Part shown: positions 1 through 8,670 of the stretch, one piece after another
How the letters are laid out: the number at the start of each line of letters is the position of its first letter
Position numbering within the stretch: the first letter of the stretch is position 1
Assembly: GCF_010730955.1 (NCBI RefSeq)
Contig: NZ_AP022577.1
Location: 2,914,001 to 2,978,000, forward strand
DNA: 64,000 nt
Direction of reading: 5' to 3'
Source of the DNA: Mycolicibacterium aubagnense
Lineage (GTDB): Bacteria; Actinomycetota; Actinomycetes; Mycobacteriales; Mycobacteriaceae
Made by a program: the position numbers and the translations under genes
Notes under the pieces: generated by a model
The model's input: only the letters and a program-made list of their open reading frames with translations
What the model was told of the DNA's origin: nothing
The model's database searches: none

Positions 1-1727
1 GTCCGCGGCGGCGGCTGACCGCCAACCCTGTGGCGGCCGGCGGATCGACGTCGGCGCTGACCCAGCGCCTGATTGCGTTGTCCCGGGGCGAACAACACGA
101 GCTGCTGACCGCGATGGTGTGTGCGCACGCGGCGGCGGTGGTGGGCCACCCCACGCCCGAGGACATCGACCGCGACGCCGCGTTCGAAGACCTGGGCTTC
201 GATTCCCTGACCGCTGTCGAACTACGCAACCGCCTCAAATCCGTTACCGGCCTGGCCCTGCCGCCCACTCTGATCTTCGACCACCCCAGCCCCCGGGCGC
301 TCGCCGACCACCTAGCCGGATCGCTCACCGACACGGCCGCGCCCCCGGCGCCGACGGTGGCTCACGTCGGCTCGCGCGACGGTGCGCCGGTGGACGACCG
401 GCTCGCCTACCTGGACCAGACCGCGTTCCTCGCGCTTCGCGCGAGCCACGGCACGGTTCTGCAGATGACCTGGATCTACGACCGGGCCGTCGACGTCGCC
501 GCGTTGCGGCGGTTTCACCGCAACCTCGGCCAGGGACTGCTGGGGCGCCGGATCGAGCGGTCGTCACTACCGTTCGCGCGTGATCGCTGGGTCTTGTCGC
601 CGGCGGCGCCGGACATCGACGTCGCCGCCGTGCCGCGGCCTCGCGCCGACGTGAGCGCATGGTCCGATGAACGCGCACGCCTGCCCCTCGATCCCGAGCA
701 CGGCCCCGGCTGGCATCTCGGCGTGCTGCCGCTCGAGGGCGGCGCAACCGCGGTCAGTCTCGTGGCGTCGCATCTGATCGTCGATGCCATCGCCTTCGGG
801 CAGGCGGTCGCCGACGCGGTCGAGGGCAGGACGCACGACCTGGGTTATCTGTCCCCGGGGTCACGGCCTCGCAGTCGTGCGCTGCGCGAGGATCTGCGGC
901 AGACGGTCAAGGATCTGCCCGACATGGCGCACGCCGTGGCCGCCGTGGCGCGAATGGCTCGGCGCGAACGGGGTGAAGTTCGACCGCCGGCCACGGCAGC
1001 ACCGGCTTCCCCGCACCGGACCGACACCGATCAGCGGGTCGACGTTCCCGGTCTCACCGCACAGATCGACCTGAACGAATGGGATGCGCGCGCGAAAAGC
1101 CTTGGTGGGAGCAGCAACTCGCTCATCGCCGGAATCGCGTGCCGAATCGCGGTGGCGACGGGGCGCGTTCAGGAGGACGGCACCGTCACCCTACGTTTCG
1201 TGCTGTCGCGGCGGACCGAGGGCGATACCCGTGCCAATGCGCTGACGAGCGTCGATGTCATCGTCGACCCTACGCACGTGGCAAAGGACCTCGGCGAGAT
1301 ACGCGCCAAGGTCACGCGCGCGACCCTCGAGACCATCGAGAACCCCGACGACGAGTCCCTGGCGCCAACAGCGCTGGCGTCGATCACGCCGAAGTGGGCC
1401 GTCCGGAAGGTCGCCGCGATGGCAGCAGGTGGCGCCATCCTCCCCGTCACCTGCTCCAACGTCGGCGACGTGCCGCCGGCGGTGAACCGGCCCGACGGCA
1501 CCGACGCCGCCTATCTGTCCATGCGATCCGTCGAGCCCGATATCACGAAGGGCTTGCTCGAGGCCATGGGCGGACAACTGTTCCTGTCCTCTGGCCGGGC
1601 GGCCGGGAAGATGTCGATCAGAATCTCTGCCTATCTACCTGGTCGGCTCAACACCCGAGAAGCGTTGCGCGACACGGTGTCACGCACCCTCACCGAGTTC
1701 GGGCTGGACGCGCAGATCGACTACTGA
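1..1727 (+). CDS. Type I polyketide synthase, C-terminal part (ACP + PapA-type acyltransferase), partial at left edge
   Basis: The reading frame is open to the left window edge (in phase from position 3), so this is the 3' end of a larger gene; the GTG at 30 is internal, not a start. Just before it the frame reads like a ketoreductase-ACP linker. An acyl carrier domain follows, with the phosphopantetheine serine in GFDSL (TCC at 204-206). From about position 390 a second domain resembles PapA/wax-ester-synthase condensation enzymes: an HxxxD motif (His codon 771-773, Asp codon 783-785) lies in SHLIVDA. Known PapA enzymes move a polyketide acyl chain from its carrier to an alcohol; in cis this domain would release the chain as an ester (inference). 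The stop overlaps the convergent hydrolase gene by 7 bases. The upstream modules and the acceptor are unknown. Confidence 0.8.
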   Translation, partial: PRRRLTANPVAAGGSTSALTQRLIALSRGEQHELLTAMVCAHAAAVVGHPTPEDIDRDAAFEDLGFDSLTAVELRNRLKSVTGLALPPTLIFDHPSPRALADHLAGSLTDTAAPPAPTVAHVGSRDGAPVDDRLAYLDQTAFLALRASHGTVLQMTWIYDRAVDVAALRRFHRNLGQGLLGRRIERSSLPFARDRWVLSPAAPDIDVAAVPRPRADVSAWSDERARLPLDPEHGPGWHLGVLPLEGGATAVSLVASHLIVDAIAFGQAVADAVEGRTHDLGYLSPGSRPRSRALREDLRQTVKDLPDMAHAVAAVARMARRERGEVRPPATAAPASPHRTDTDQRVDVPGLTAQIDLNEWDARAKSLGGSSNSLIAGIACRIAVATGRVQEDGTVTLRFVLSRRTEGDTRANALTSVDVIVDPTHVAKDLGEIRAKVTRATLETIENPDDESLAPTALASITPKWAVRKVAAMAAGGAILPVTCSNVGDVPPAVNRPDGTDAAYLSMRSVEPDITKGLLEAMGGQLFLSSGRAAGKMSIRISAYLPGRLNTREALRDTVSRTLTEFGLDAQIDY

Positions 1728-2620
1728 CCAGCCGCCTCGGCTCGTTCCCGAGCAGCGCGTGCCACCGGCGAGTACTCCAGGTAATCCAGCGCCATCTGCG
1801 TCGACGCCTCCTGGTTCGGGTGATAACCGGGCCGGATGTAGCGGAACGGCACGATGACCATGAGCAGCCAGGGACCCGGCACCCGGTACTGCCGCGAGGC
1901 GCGCAACCAGTCACGCCAACGAGGCTTGGCCGAGATGGTCGGATCTGCCGCCATCAGATAGCGCACTCCCCGGTACCAGGTGAACAGAAAACCGGGTGCG
2001 GTGAGCAGCATGGTCACCGCCCTCATGGCGTAGTTGCCGCACAGGTACTGATAGATGTCGAACACCAGCGCGCGGTGTTCGATTTCCTCTGCCCCATGCC
2101 AGCGCAGCAGATCCAGCATGGTCGGATCGGCTCCGGCGTAATCGAGGCCGCGGTTCTGAATCGTCCATTGCCCCAGTGCCGCGTTGAAAGGTTCGAGTGC
2201 CGCGGCAACCGCAAGGCGCTGGTACAGCGACCACCGCTGCAGTACCCGTGGCAATCGCGACTGTTTGTCGCCCACCGTGGGCAGTTCCGTGTGTACCTCG
2301 CCGGTGAAGGGCGTGCTGTCGATTCCCTGCTCCGCCAGATGCTGAAGAACCATCTGGTGCGCCTGGGCGTGCCAGCCCTCCTGCTGTACAAACGGCTTGA
2401 TCGCGGCTTTCATCTCCGGATCATCGACAAGGGGTTCCGCCTCGTTGACGACCTGGATGAACCAGCGCTCGCCTGCCGGCAGCATGAGATGCAACACGTT
2501 CAGCATGTGAGTGGAGAACGGGTCTCCGGGAACCCAGTGCAGCGGCGTGTCCGACCAGTCGAAGCGGACTTTTCGGCGATGTGTCGGGTATCCGTCGTGG
2601 TGGACCTCGTGATCAGTCAT
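1721..2620 (-). CDS. Predicted metal-dependent hydrolase (ferritin-like di-metal fold, PF10118 type)
   Basis: A 299-residue protein. The frame is open 28 residues further upstream, but ATG at 2620 (MTDHEVHHDGYP) begins the recognisable protein. It has E/H-rich helices typical of di-metal proteins: EGWHAQAH near residues 115-122, and HGAEEIEHR near 190-198. This matches the family annotated as predicted metal-dependent hydrolase. No substrate is known for close relatives, so the reaction cannot be named. The gene is last in a minus-strand run behind a Gap-like membrane protein (about 100 bases away) and ends convergently against the PKS. It could act with the PKS product, but only position suggests this. 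Confidence 0.7.
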   Translation of the reverse strand: MTDHEVHHDGYPTHRRKVRFDWSDTPLHWVPGDPFSTHMLNVLHLMLPAGERWFIQVVNEAEPLVDDPEMKAAIKPFVQQEGWHAQAHQMVLQHLAEQGIDSTPFTGEVHTELPTVGDKQSRLPRVLQRWSLYQRLAVAAALEPFNAALGQWTIQNRGLDYAGADPTMLDLLRWHGAEEIEHRALVFDIYQYLCGNYAMRAVTMLLTAPGFLFTWYRGVRYLMAADPTISAKPRWRDWLRASRQYRVPGPWLLMVIVPFRYIRPGYHPNQEASTQMALDYLEYSPVARAARERAEAAGQ

Positions 2621-2721
2621 CCCCACTCTTTTCCCAGTTGGAGCCGCGTTCAACCCTCTGTCGCGCTCCGTAGTACCCCTAGGGCCAGCACCGTGCAACC
2701 GCACTGCCGGTTCGGCGAGAA

Positions 2722-3462
2722 CTAGGAGAGCAAGCCGGCACCCTGGGCCACGAACGCCAGGCCGACGAGCGTCACGATGGCCACCACGATCTGCTGTCGG
2801 TAGCCGCCCACCCAGTCGTGCACATTCCGCAGCGCCGCTTGGGTTTTCGTCGGGGTGACGACGTTGCAGAGCAGCACCACCTCAACCACGGCGAGACTCA
2901 CCACGATGAACACCATCGCAACGCCGAGCTGCGTACCGATGGCGGCGCCCGACGCCAGGATGGTCGTGAGGGCGAACAGCACCAGCGACGGATTGGGGCC
3001 GGCCCAGAAACCGATCACCGCCGCGACCCACAGTGCCCCGCTCTCCCAGGCCCGTTGTGCACGCCCGAGCAATCCGGCCCGCGCCGGCGCGTCCGGGTCC
3101 CGCTGCAACAGCTTCGAGATGGGCGAGACGTCCGCATCGGGAGTGCGTTTGCGCGTCACCATCCGCACCGCCGTCAGCGCGGCAATGGCCAGCAGCAGCA
3201 CCCCGACGACGACCTGCACGTGTCGCATGGTCGCGCTCGCGGTGGTCCGCGGGTTGGCCAGGTCGTGCACCCACGCCACGTCCGTGAAGTGCAGCGCCAG
3301 CAGCGGGAGCAACAGCAGCATCACGCTCGCGGTCACACAGCCGACCCAGTAGACCAGCAGGTTCTGCGCCGGGCGCGGCCGCGAGATGAGCAACAGGTTG
3401 ACGCCGAGGCGCACCGGATCGAACGCGATTGGCAGCGCAAGTACCGCCACAGAACCCCACAT
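2722..3462 (-). CDS. Gap/Sap-family integral membrane protein
   Basis: A 246-residue protein with about six hydrophobic segments; a variable loop around residues 95-135 is rich in charged residues. Overall form and residues match the mycobacterial GAP family, which includes the glycopeptidolipid-addressing protein Gap and the sulfolipid-addressing protein Sap, both needed for surface delivery of complex lipids. ATG at 3462 is used here; an in-frame TTG at 3471 is the alternative. The stop of the upstream acyl-CoA synthetase lies about 30 bases away, so it may be read from the same transcript. A PKS end on one side and an NRPS-MmpL locus 11 kb on the other make a lipid-export role plausible, but which lipid it serves cannot be read from the sequence. 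Confidence 0.7.
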   Translation of the reverse strand: MWGSVAVLALPIAFDPVRLGVNLLLISRPRPAQNLLVYWVGCVTASVMLLLLPLLALHFTDVAWVHDLANPRTTASATMRHVQVVVGVLLLAIAALTAVRMVTRKRTPDADVSPISKLLQRDPDAPARAGLLGRAQRAWESGALWVAAVIGFWAGPNPSLVLFALTTILASGAAIGTQLGVAMVFIVVSLAVVEVVLLCNVVTPTKTQAALRNVHDWVGGYRQQIVVAIVTLVGLAFVAQGAGLLS

Positions 3463-3492
3463 TGCCGCCAACTTACCCGGCGCCGCCGGGCG

Positions 3493-5376
3493 CTAGCTCG
3501 GCCGCAGCACCGGGATCAGCGCGTCGATCACCGAACTGTCCTCGATGGTCGACGGGACGACGTAGTCCGTCCCTTCGGCGATCTGCCGCATGGTCTTTCG
3601 CAGGATCTTTCCCGACCGGGTCTTGGGCAGGGCGCCCACGACCGTGACGTCACGGAAGGTGGCGACGGCGCCGATCTGGTCGCGGACCATCCCGGCGAGT
3701 TCCTGCTGCAGCACGTCATGGCCGATATCGACACCGGACTTCAGCACCACGTAACCACTCGGGCGTTGCCCCTTGAGGTCGTCGTGGATGCCGATGACGG
3801 CACACTCGGCGATGGCCCGGTGCCCGGCGATGACGGCCTCGATACTCCCGGTCGAAAGTCGATGGCCCGCAACGTTGATCACGTCGTCGGTGCGGCCCAG
3901 CACCGTCAGGTATCCGTCGTCGTCGACGTAGCCGAAGTCGCCCGTCAGGTAGTAGCCCGGAAACGCCGACAGGTAGGACTGCACAAATCCCGAGTCGTTC
4001 TGCCACAACCCCGCCAGGGTGCCCGGCGGCAGCGGCAGCTTGATGACGATGTTGCCCTCGACGCCGGCCGCGACGGGGTTGCCGGAGGCGTCGACGATGC
4101 CGACGCGGTAGCCGGGCACGGGGACGGTCGGCGAACCGGCCTTGATGGCCATCGGTTCGAGACCGCGCAGGTTGGCGCAGATGGCCCAACCGGTTTCGGT
4201 CTGCCACCAGTGGTCGACGACGGGGCGCTGCAGGACGGTCGATGCCCACTCGTAGGTGTCGGGGTCCAGCCGTTCACCGGCGACGAACAGGGTGCGCAGC
4301 GACGAAATATCTTGTCCGGCAAGCATCGCCGCGTTCGGGTCGGCCTTGCGGATGGCGCGAAGCGCGGTCGGCGCGGTGAACAGCGCGTCGACCTTGTGCT
4401 GTTCGATGACCCGCCAGAAGGCACCGGCGTCGGGAGTGCCCACGGGCTTGCCTTCGTAGAGCACCGTGGTGGCACCGGCGATCAGCGGCCCGTAGACGAT
4501 GTACGAGCTGCCGACGACCCAGCCGATGTCCGAGGCGGTCCACATCACCTGGCCGGCGCTGATGTCGTACACGTGCTTCATCGACCACGACAGCGCGACG
4601 GCGTGCCCACCGTTGTCACGCACGACGCCCTTGGGCTTACCCGTGGTACCCGAGGTGTAGAGGATGTAGAGCGGGTCGGTGGCGGCCACGGGTACGGCGG
4701 CGACGGGTTCGGCAGCCGCCACCAGCTCATCCCAGTCCAGGTAGCCCGGATAGTCGGTGGCCTCGCCGGCGATCTCGCCGCGGTTCTTGACGATCACCGT
4801 CGCCGGCGCGGCGCTGGTCAGCGTCAGAGCCTTGGCGACCACGGGCAGGTACTCGACGGTGCGTCCGGGCTCCAGACCACCCGAGGCGGTCAGCAGGGCC
4901 ACCGGGTGAGCGTCGTCGATGCGCGCGGCAAGCTCATTGGCCGCGAACCCGCCGAAAACCACCGAATGCACAGCGCCGATCCGGGCGCAGGCCAGCATCG
5001 CGATAACCGCGTCGGGGATCATCGGCAGGTAGATCACGACCCGGTCGCCCTTGGCGACCCCTTGCGCGGCAAGCACTCCGGCGAAGCGTGCCACGCGATC
5101 GAGGAGTTCGGCGTAGGTGAAGGACTGTTGGACACCGACCATGGCGGAGTCGTAGATCAGCGCGGTGCGGTCCCCGTTGCCGGCCTCGACATGCCGGTCC
5201 AGGGCGTTGTAGCAGGTGTTGAGCTGCCCGTCGGGAAACCAGCGATAGTGCGGCGCCGCGGATTCGTCGAGTGCGCGGGTCGGCGGGACGGTCCAGTCGA
5301 TGGCGCGGGCGGCCGTCAGCCAGAACTCGTCGGGCCGCTGGGCCGCGGCCTCGAACGCTTCGCGATAGGCGCTCAC
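3493..5376 (-). CDS. prpE: Propionyl-CoA synthetase-like acyl-CoA ligase
   Basis: A 627-residue AMP-forming acyl-CoA synthetase of the Acs/PrpE class, which makes acyl-CoA from a short carboxylate, ATP and CoA. Visible motifs are the phosphate loop YTSGTTGKPKG (240-250), WWQTETGW, the hinge YLTGDFGYVDDDGY, GHRLSTG, and the catalytic lysine in SGKILRK (K590). GHRLSTG and the length favour PrpE over acetyl-CoA synthetase. GTG at 5376 is chosen because its codon overlaps the TGA stop of the upstream PLP enzyme (GTGA, 5373-5376); the longer frame runs into that gene. The coupling implies equal synthesis with the PLP enzyme and suggests this enzyme captures the C3 or C2 acid from the same pathway. 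Confidence 0.82.
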   Translation of the reverse strand: MSAYREAFEAAAQRPDEFWLTAARAIDWTVPPTRALDESAAPHYRWFPDGQLNTCYNALDRHVEAGNGDRTALIYDSAMVGVQQSFTYAELLDRVARFAGVLAAQGVAKGDRVVIYLPMIPDAVIAMLACARIGAVHSVVFGGFAANELAARIDDAHPVALLTASGGLEPGRTVEYLPVVAKALTLTSAAPATVIVKNRGEIAGEATDYPGYLDWDELVAAAEPVAAVPVAATDPLYILYTSGTTGKPKGVVRDNGGHAVALSWSMKHVYDISAGQVMWTASDIGWVVGSSYIVYGPLIAGATTVLYEGKPVGTPDAGAFWRVIEQHKVDALFTAPTALRAIRKADPNAAMLAGQDISSLRTLFVAGERLDPDTYEWASTVLQRPVVDHWWQTETGWAICANLRGLEPMAIKAGSPTVPVPGYRVGIVDASGNPVAAGVEGNIVIKLPLPPGTLAGLWQNDSGFVQSYLSAFPGYYLTGDFGYVDDDGYLTVLGRTDDVINVAGHRLSTGSIEAVIAGHRAIAECAVIGIHDDLKGQRPSGYVVLKSGVDIGHDVLQQELAGMVRDQIGAVATFRDVTVVGALPKTRSGKILRKTMRQIAEGTDYVVPSTIEDSSVIDALIPVLRPS

Positions 5377-6698
5377 GCGAGCTCCTTCACGACGGCGGCG
5401 AACACCGTCATGAACCAGTCCAGGTCCGACATCGAGAACACCAGAGGAGGGCGCACTTTGAGGATGTTGCCATGCCCACCGCAGACGGAGATCAGAACGC
5501 GGTTTTCCCGCATCATGTCGACGATGCGCTGCGCTGCGCCCCTGTCGTGCTCCTTGGTGTCGGGGTCGGTGACGATCTCGATTCCGGTGTACAGCCCAGT
5601 GCCGCGAATGTCGCCGAGGAACGGGTAGTCCTTGGCCAAGGTGCGGAGTTCGGATCGCCATTGATCGCCCACGGCAGCGGCATGTTCGGCGAGATCGTCG
5701 CCCTGGATGACATCCAGGACGGCCTGTGCGGCCGCCATGGACACCGGATTTCCGCCAAAGGTGTTGAAGTAGGGGGTTTCCCGGGCGAAGGCGTCGAGAA
5801 TCTCCGGGCGCGCCGCCATCGCGGCGACGGGAATGCCGTTGCCCATGGGTTTACCCATGGTCACCAGATCGGGCACCACGCCGTGCCGCTGGAAGCCCCA
5901 CATCGCCTCGCCGGTCCGGGAGAAGCCCGGCTGCACCTCGTCGGCGATGAACACGCCGCCGGCGCGGTGGACCACCTCGACCGCCGGCCCCAGCACCGAT
6001 GGGTCGACGTAGATGCCGTCGGAGGAGAAGATCGAATCCAGCAGCAGCGCACTGAATTTGTGACCGTGCCGTTCGAGATCGGCGATCGCGGCGCTGACCT
6101 GGTCGGCGAACCAGCGGCCCAGTGCCGCCGGATCGATGCGGTAGGAGTCCGGCGCGGGCACCGTGCGGACGTTGGTGCCCAGCGGCACACCGACACCGAG
6201 CGAGGGCGACATCGCCGAGATCAGCGCGCTGTTCCCGTGATAGGCCTCCTCGGTGACGATGACCCCGGTGCCGCCGCTGTACTGCTCGGCGACGCGGACG
6301 GCCAGGTCGTTGGCCTCGGATCCCGTGCAGGTGTACATGATCGACGATATTTCCGCCGGGAACGTGGCGAGCAACTGCTCCGAGTAGTCGAGGATGCCGC
6401 CGTGCAGATAGCGGGTGTGGGTGTTCAGCTCCGCCATCTGGCGCGCCACGGCCTCGATGACCCGCGGATTGCAGTGCCCGACGCTGGCCACGTTGTTGTA
6501 GGCGTCGAGGTACTTGTTGCCCTCGGCATCAAATAGGTGGGCACCGCTGCCCCTCACCAGGTGGACGGGCCGGTTGTAGAAGAGCCGGTACGACGGGCCC
6601 AGCGTCGATCGCCGCTTCTCGACCATGGCATCGGTGGTGGGGTCGAGTTCTCCCCCGCCGGTGTAGCTGTTGGAGTCCATGATTGTGGAGAAAGCCAT
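5373..6698 (-). CDS. Class III PLP enzyme, probably an amino-alcohol-phosphate phospho-lyase
   Basis: A 441-residue fold-type I PLP protein of the class III aminotransferase family. Key residues are D253-E254 in ADEVQPGF and the Schiff-base lysine K283 in MGKPMGNGIP. MGKPMGNG and HTRYLHG resemble the AGXT2L branch (ethanolamine-phosphate and phosphohydroxylysine phospho-lyases), in which the enzyme removes ammonia and phosphate instead of transaminating. A small-molecule kinase in the divergent operon supports this, because such kinases make the phosphorylated substrate and the two activities are often found fused or adjacent. The product would be an aldehyde: propanal from aminopropanol phosphate, acetaldehyde from phosphoethanolamine. 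An ordinary omega-transaminase is the main alternative. Confidence 0.75.
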   Translation of the reverse strand: MAFSTIMDSNSYTGGGELDPTTDAMVEKRRSTLGPSYRLFYNRPVHLVRGSGAHLFDAEGNKYLDAYNNVASVGHCNPRVIEAVARQMAELNTHTRYLHGGILDYSEQLLATFPAEISSIMYTCTGSEANDLAVRVAEQYSGGTGVIVTEEAYHGNSALISAMSPSLGVGVPLGTNVRTVPAPDSYRIDPAALGRWFADQVSAAIADLERHGHKFSALLLDSIFSSDGIYVDPSVLGPAVEVVHRAGGVFIADEVQPGFSRTGEAMWGFQRHGVVPDLVTMGKPMGNGIPVAAMAARPEILDAFARETPYFNTFGGNPVSMAAAQAVLDVIQGDDLAEHAAAVGDQWRSELRTLAKDYPFLGDIRGTGLYTGIEIVTDPDTKEHDRGAAQRIVDMMRENRVLISVCGGHGNILKVRPPLVFSMSDLDWFMTVFAAVVKELA

Positions 6699-6748
6699 GT
6701 TCGTTGTCCTTGCGTTGGTAGCGATCGGCGCTGGGTCCGGGCGTAATG

Positions 6749-8329
6749 TCAGCGTTCTTCGTCGAGCACGACGCGTCCCAATCGGTCGTAACGGTGCGGG
6801 GACCGGGCCCGAAGGACAAGGGCGACCACGATTCCGGCGATGGCGGTGCCACCGACCACCCAGGGAATCGACGCGAAGACGATGTCGTCCTTGGCCGTGC
6901 CTGCCGCGAACGAGGCGTTCTTGATCAGCAGGTAGATGACGTACAGCATGCCGATGCCGCCGAGCCCGGGGGCGACCAAGGTGCGGAACCAGTGCGCGGT
7001 CTCCGGATGTTGTTTCCGCACATGGAAATACGAGACGACAGAGAACGCGGCCAAGGCCTGCACGATGAGAATGGCCGCGGTGCCCAGCAGCGCGATCACG
7101 CCGTACAGATCACCGTACGGATCGCGTCCGGTGCCCGCGAACCACAGCACGATCGCCAGGGCGACTGCGCTCTGGACGAAGCCGGCGACGTGCGGCGAGC
7201 CGTGGACGCGGTGCGACCGCCCGACCGTTTTCGCGGTGCCGGGCAGGACGTCTTCGCGGCCGATGGCGTAGATGTAGCGGGCTGCGCAGTTGTGGAACGC
7301 CATGCCACAGGCATACGAACCCGTGGTCAACAGAATCTGGAACAGCGTCACCGCCCAGTTGCCCAGATGCTCGCGCACCGGAATCATGAAGATCTCGCTG
7401 GCGGTGTCCGTATTCTGCGCCAGGGCAATGGATTTGGTGGGACCGGTGCCCACGATCGCCAGCCACGACACCACCACGTAGAAGGCACCGATGCCCAGCA
7501 CCGACGACATGATGGCGATGGGAATGATCTTCTTCGGGTTCTTGGACTCTTCGCCGTACATGGCGCTGGATTCGAAACCGACCCACGACCAGAATGCGAA
7601 GAACAAACCGACACCGGCCGAGCCCACGGCGACCACGGTGCCGCCACCGCTCAGATTCGGGACGACGGCGTTTAGTCCCTTCAGCCCGTTGACCGGGTTG
7701 AGCGATCCGAGCGACCAGCCCTCCGGACCACCGCCGGTGACAACGACCGAGCCGGCCAGCAATGTCAGCATGATGATCTCGGTAATCAGCAGCACGCCAA
7801 GCACTTTCGCGGCCAGATTGACGTCGAAGTAGGTCAAGACGGCGTTGACCAGGATCATCGTCACCGCGAACACCACCCACGGCACGTGCACGTTGAACAG
7901 CGAGACGAACAGGTCTCTGGAGAAGAAGGAGAAGATGCCGACCAGTGCGGCTTCGAACACCATGTAGGCCATCGCGGTCAAGAACCCGGCAGACAGCCCG
8001 ACAACCCGACCGAGGCCATGGGAGATGTAACCGTAGAACGCTCCGGTGGCGGTGATGTGCCGAGACATCGCCGCGTAGCCGACGGCGAACAGCCCCAGCA
8101 CGATGGTGGCGATGAGGTAGCCGGCAGGAGCGGCGGCGCCATTGCCGGCCCCCACGGCGATCGGGACGTTGCCGACCATCGCCGTGATCGGGGCCGCGGT
8201 GGCCACGGCCATGAACAGCACGCCGATCAGGCCGACGGCATTGGGTTTGAGGCGCTGCACGCCGGTGCCGGTGTCCGGCGGCGCCGACGTCGGCGGGGCG
8301 GTTCGTGGGTAATCGTCGATCTCACTCAT
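6749..8329 (-). CDS. APC-family amino acid/amine permease
   Basis: A 526-residue protein with about 12 hydrophobic segments and a hydrophilic N-terminal tail of about 30 residues. The first membrane segment has the APC signature (GLIGVLFMAVATAAPITA), and the middle contains FFAFWSWVGFESSAMYGEE, which matches the substrate-binding helix region of amino acid/polyamine/organocation transporters. It lies 50 bases upstream of the PLP enzyme on the same strand and starts the minus-strand operon from the shared 8.3-8.67 kb regulatory region. It is likely the importer of the amine that the kinase and phospho-lyase degrade. The exact substrate is not readable from sequence. Confidence 0.85.
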   Translation of the reverse strand: MSEIDDYPRTAPPTSAPPDTGTGVQRLKPNAVGLIGVLFMAVATAAPITAMVGNVPIAVGAGNGAAAPAGYLIATIVLGLFAVGYAAMSRHITATGAFYGYISHGLGRVVGLSAGFLTAMAYMVFEAALVGIFSFFSRDLFVSLFNVHVPWVVFAVTMILVNAVLTYFDVNLAAKVLGVLLITEIIMLTLLAGSVVVTGGGPEGWSLGSLNPVNGLKGLNAVVPNLSGGGTVVAVGSAGVGLFFAFWSWVGFESSAMYGEESKNPKKIIPIAIMSSVLGIGAFYVVVSWLAIVGTGPTKSIALAQNTDTASEIFMIPVREHLGNWAVTLFQILLTTGSYACGMAFHNCAARYIYAIGREDVLPGTAKTVGRSHRVHGSPHVAGFVQSAVALAIVLWFAGTGRDPYGDLYGVIALLGTAAILIVQALAAFSVVSYFHVRKQHPETAHWFRTLVAPGLGGIGMLYVIYLLIKNASFAAGTAKDDIVFASIPWVVGGTAIAGIVVALVLRARSPHRYDRLGRVVLDEER

Positions 8330-8670
8330 GGGTGCTAACCGATCCGATCTGATGGGAGACGGGTCCGGCCGGCGGTGGCCGGTTTTTGGTTTATTTGGTC
8401 TGCTCTAACGAGCAGCAGTTCGGCTGTCCAGTGGACCAATGGACCCCCAGGCCATCGGCACAGCGCTATTGGTACCAGACCGGTCCAGCCCGGTCAATAC
8501 CCTTACTACCTGCGCACTCGTGGCAGAACCGTGTCGCAACTCCCAGCATTTCCACAGCGTAAATCCGTTGTTACCAATTTTCGGATTTGGTTCACTTTCG
8601 CCCGACGATGGGGTAGAACTGACCAGACCAAAACGTGACCGTGCCCACACCGCAGTTCAGGAGAGCCACA
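8330..8670. promoter_or_regulatory. Divergent promoter/operator region between permease and kinase operons
   Basis: This 340-base gap separates two divergent starts and holds no gene. The nine-base string CAGACCAAA occurs at 8624-8632, just upstream of the kinase, and in inverse orientation at 8394-8402 (TTTGGTCTG), upstream of the permease. A related form, ACCAGACCGGTCC, is at 8474-8486 near the middle. A short palindrome GTCCAGTGGAC lies at 8426-8436. These are good candidates for operators of the GntR/UTRA protein encoded two genes downstream. The ribosome binding site GGAG at 8659-8662 fixes the kinase start at 8671. Confidence 0.55.

Noticed and set aside
30..1727. Treating GTG at 30 as the start of a stand-alone acyltransferase gene
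   Set aside because: The frame is open to the window edge, and the preceding codons read as a ketoreductase-ACP linker, so this is the end of a longer PKS.
1079..2725. A 548-codon plus-strand open frame spanning the PKS end and hydrolase
   Set aside because: It overlaps the PKS in another frame and lies antisense to the hydrolase; it has no domain.
2818..5628. A 936-codon plus-strand open frame opposite the Gap-like and PrpE genes
   Set aside because: It crosses two real minus-strand genes, has no recognisable motif and has biased GC-shadow composition.
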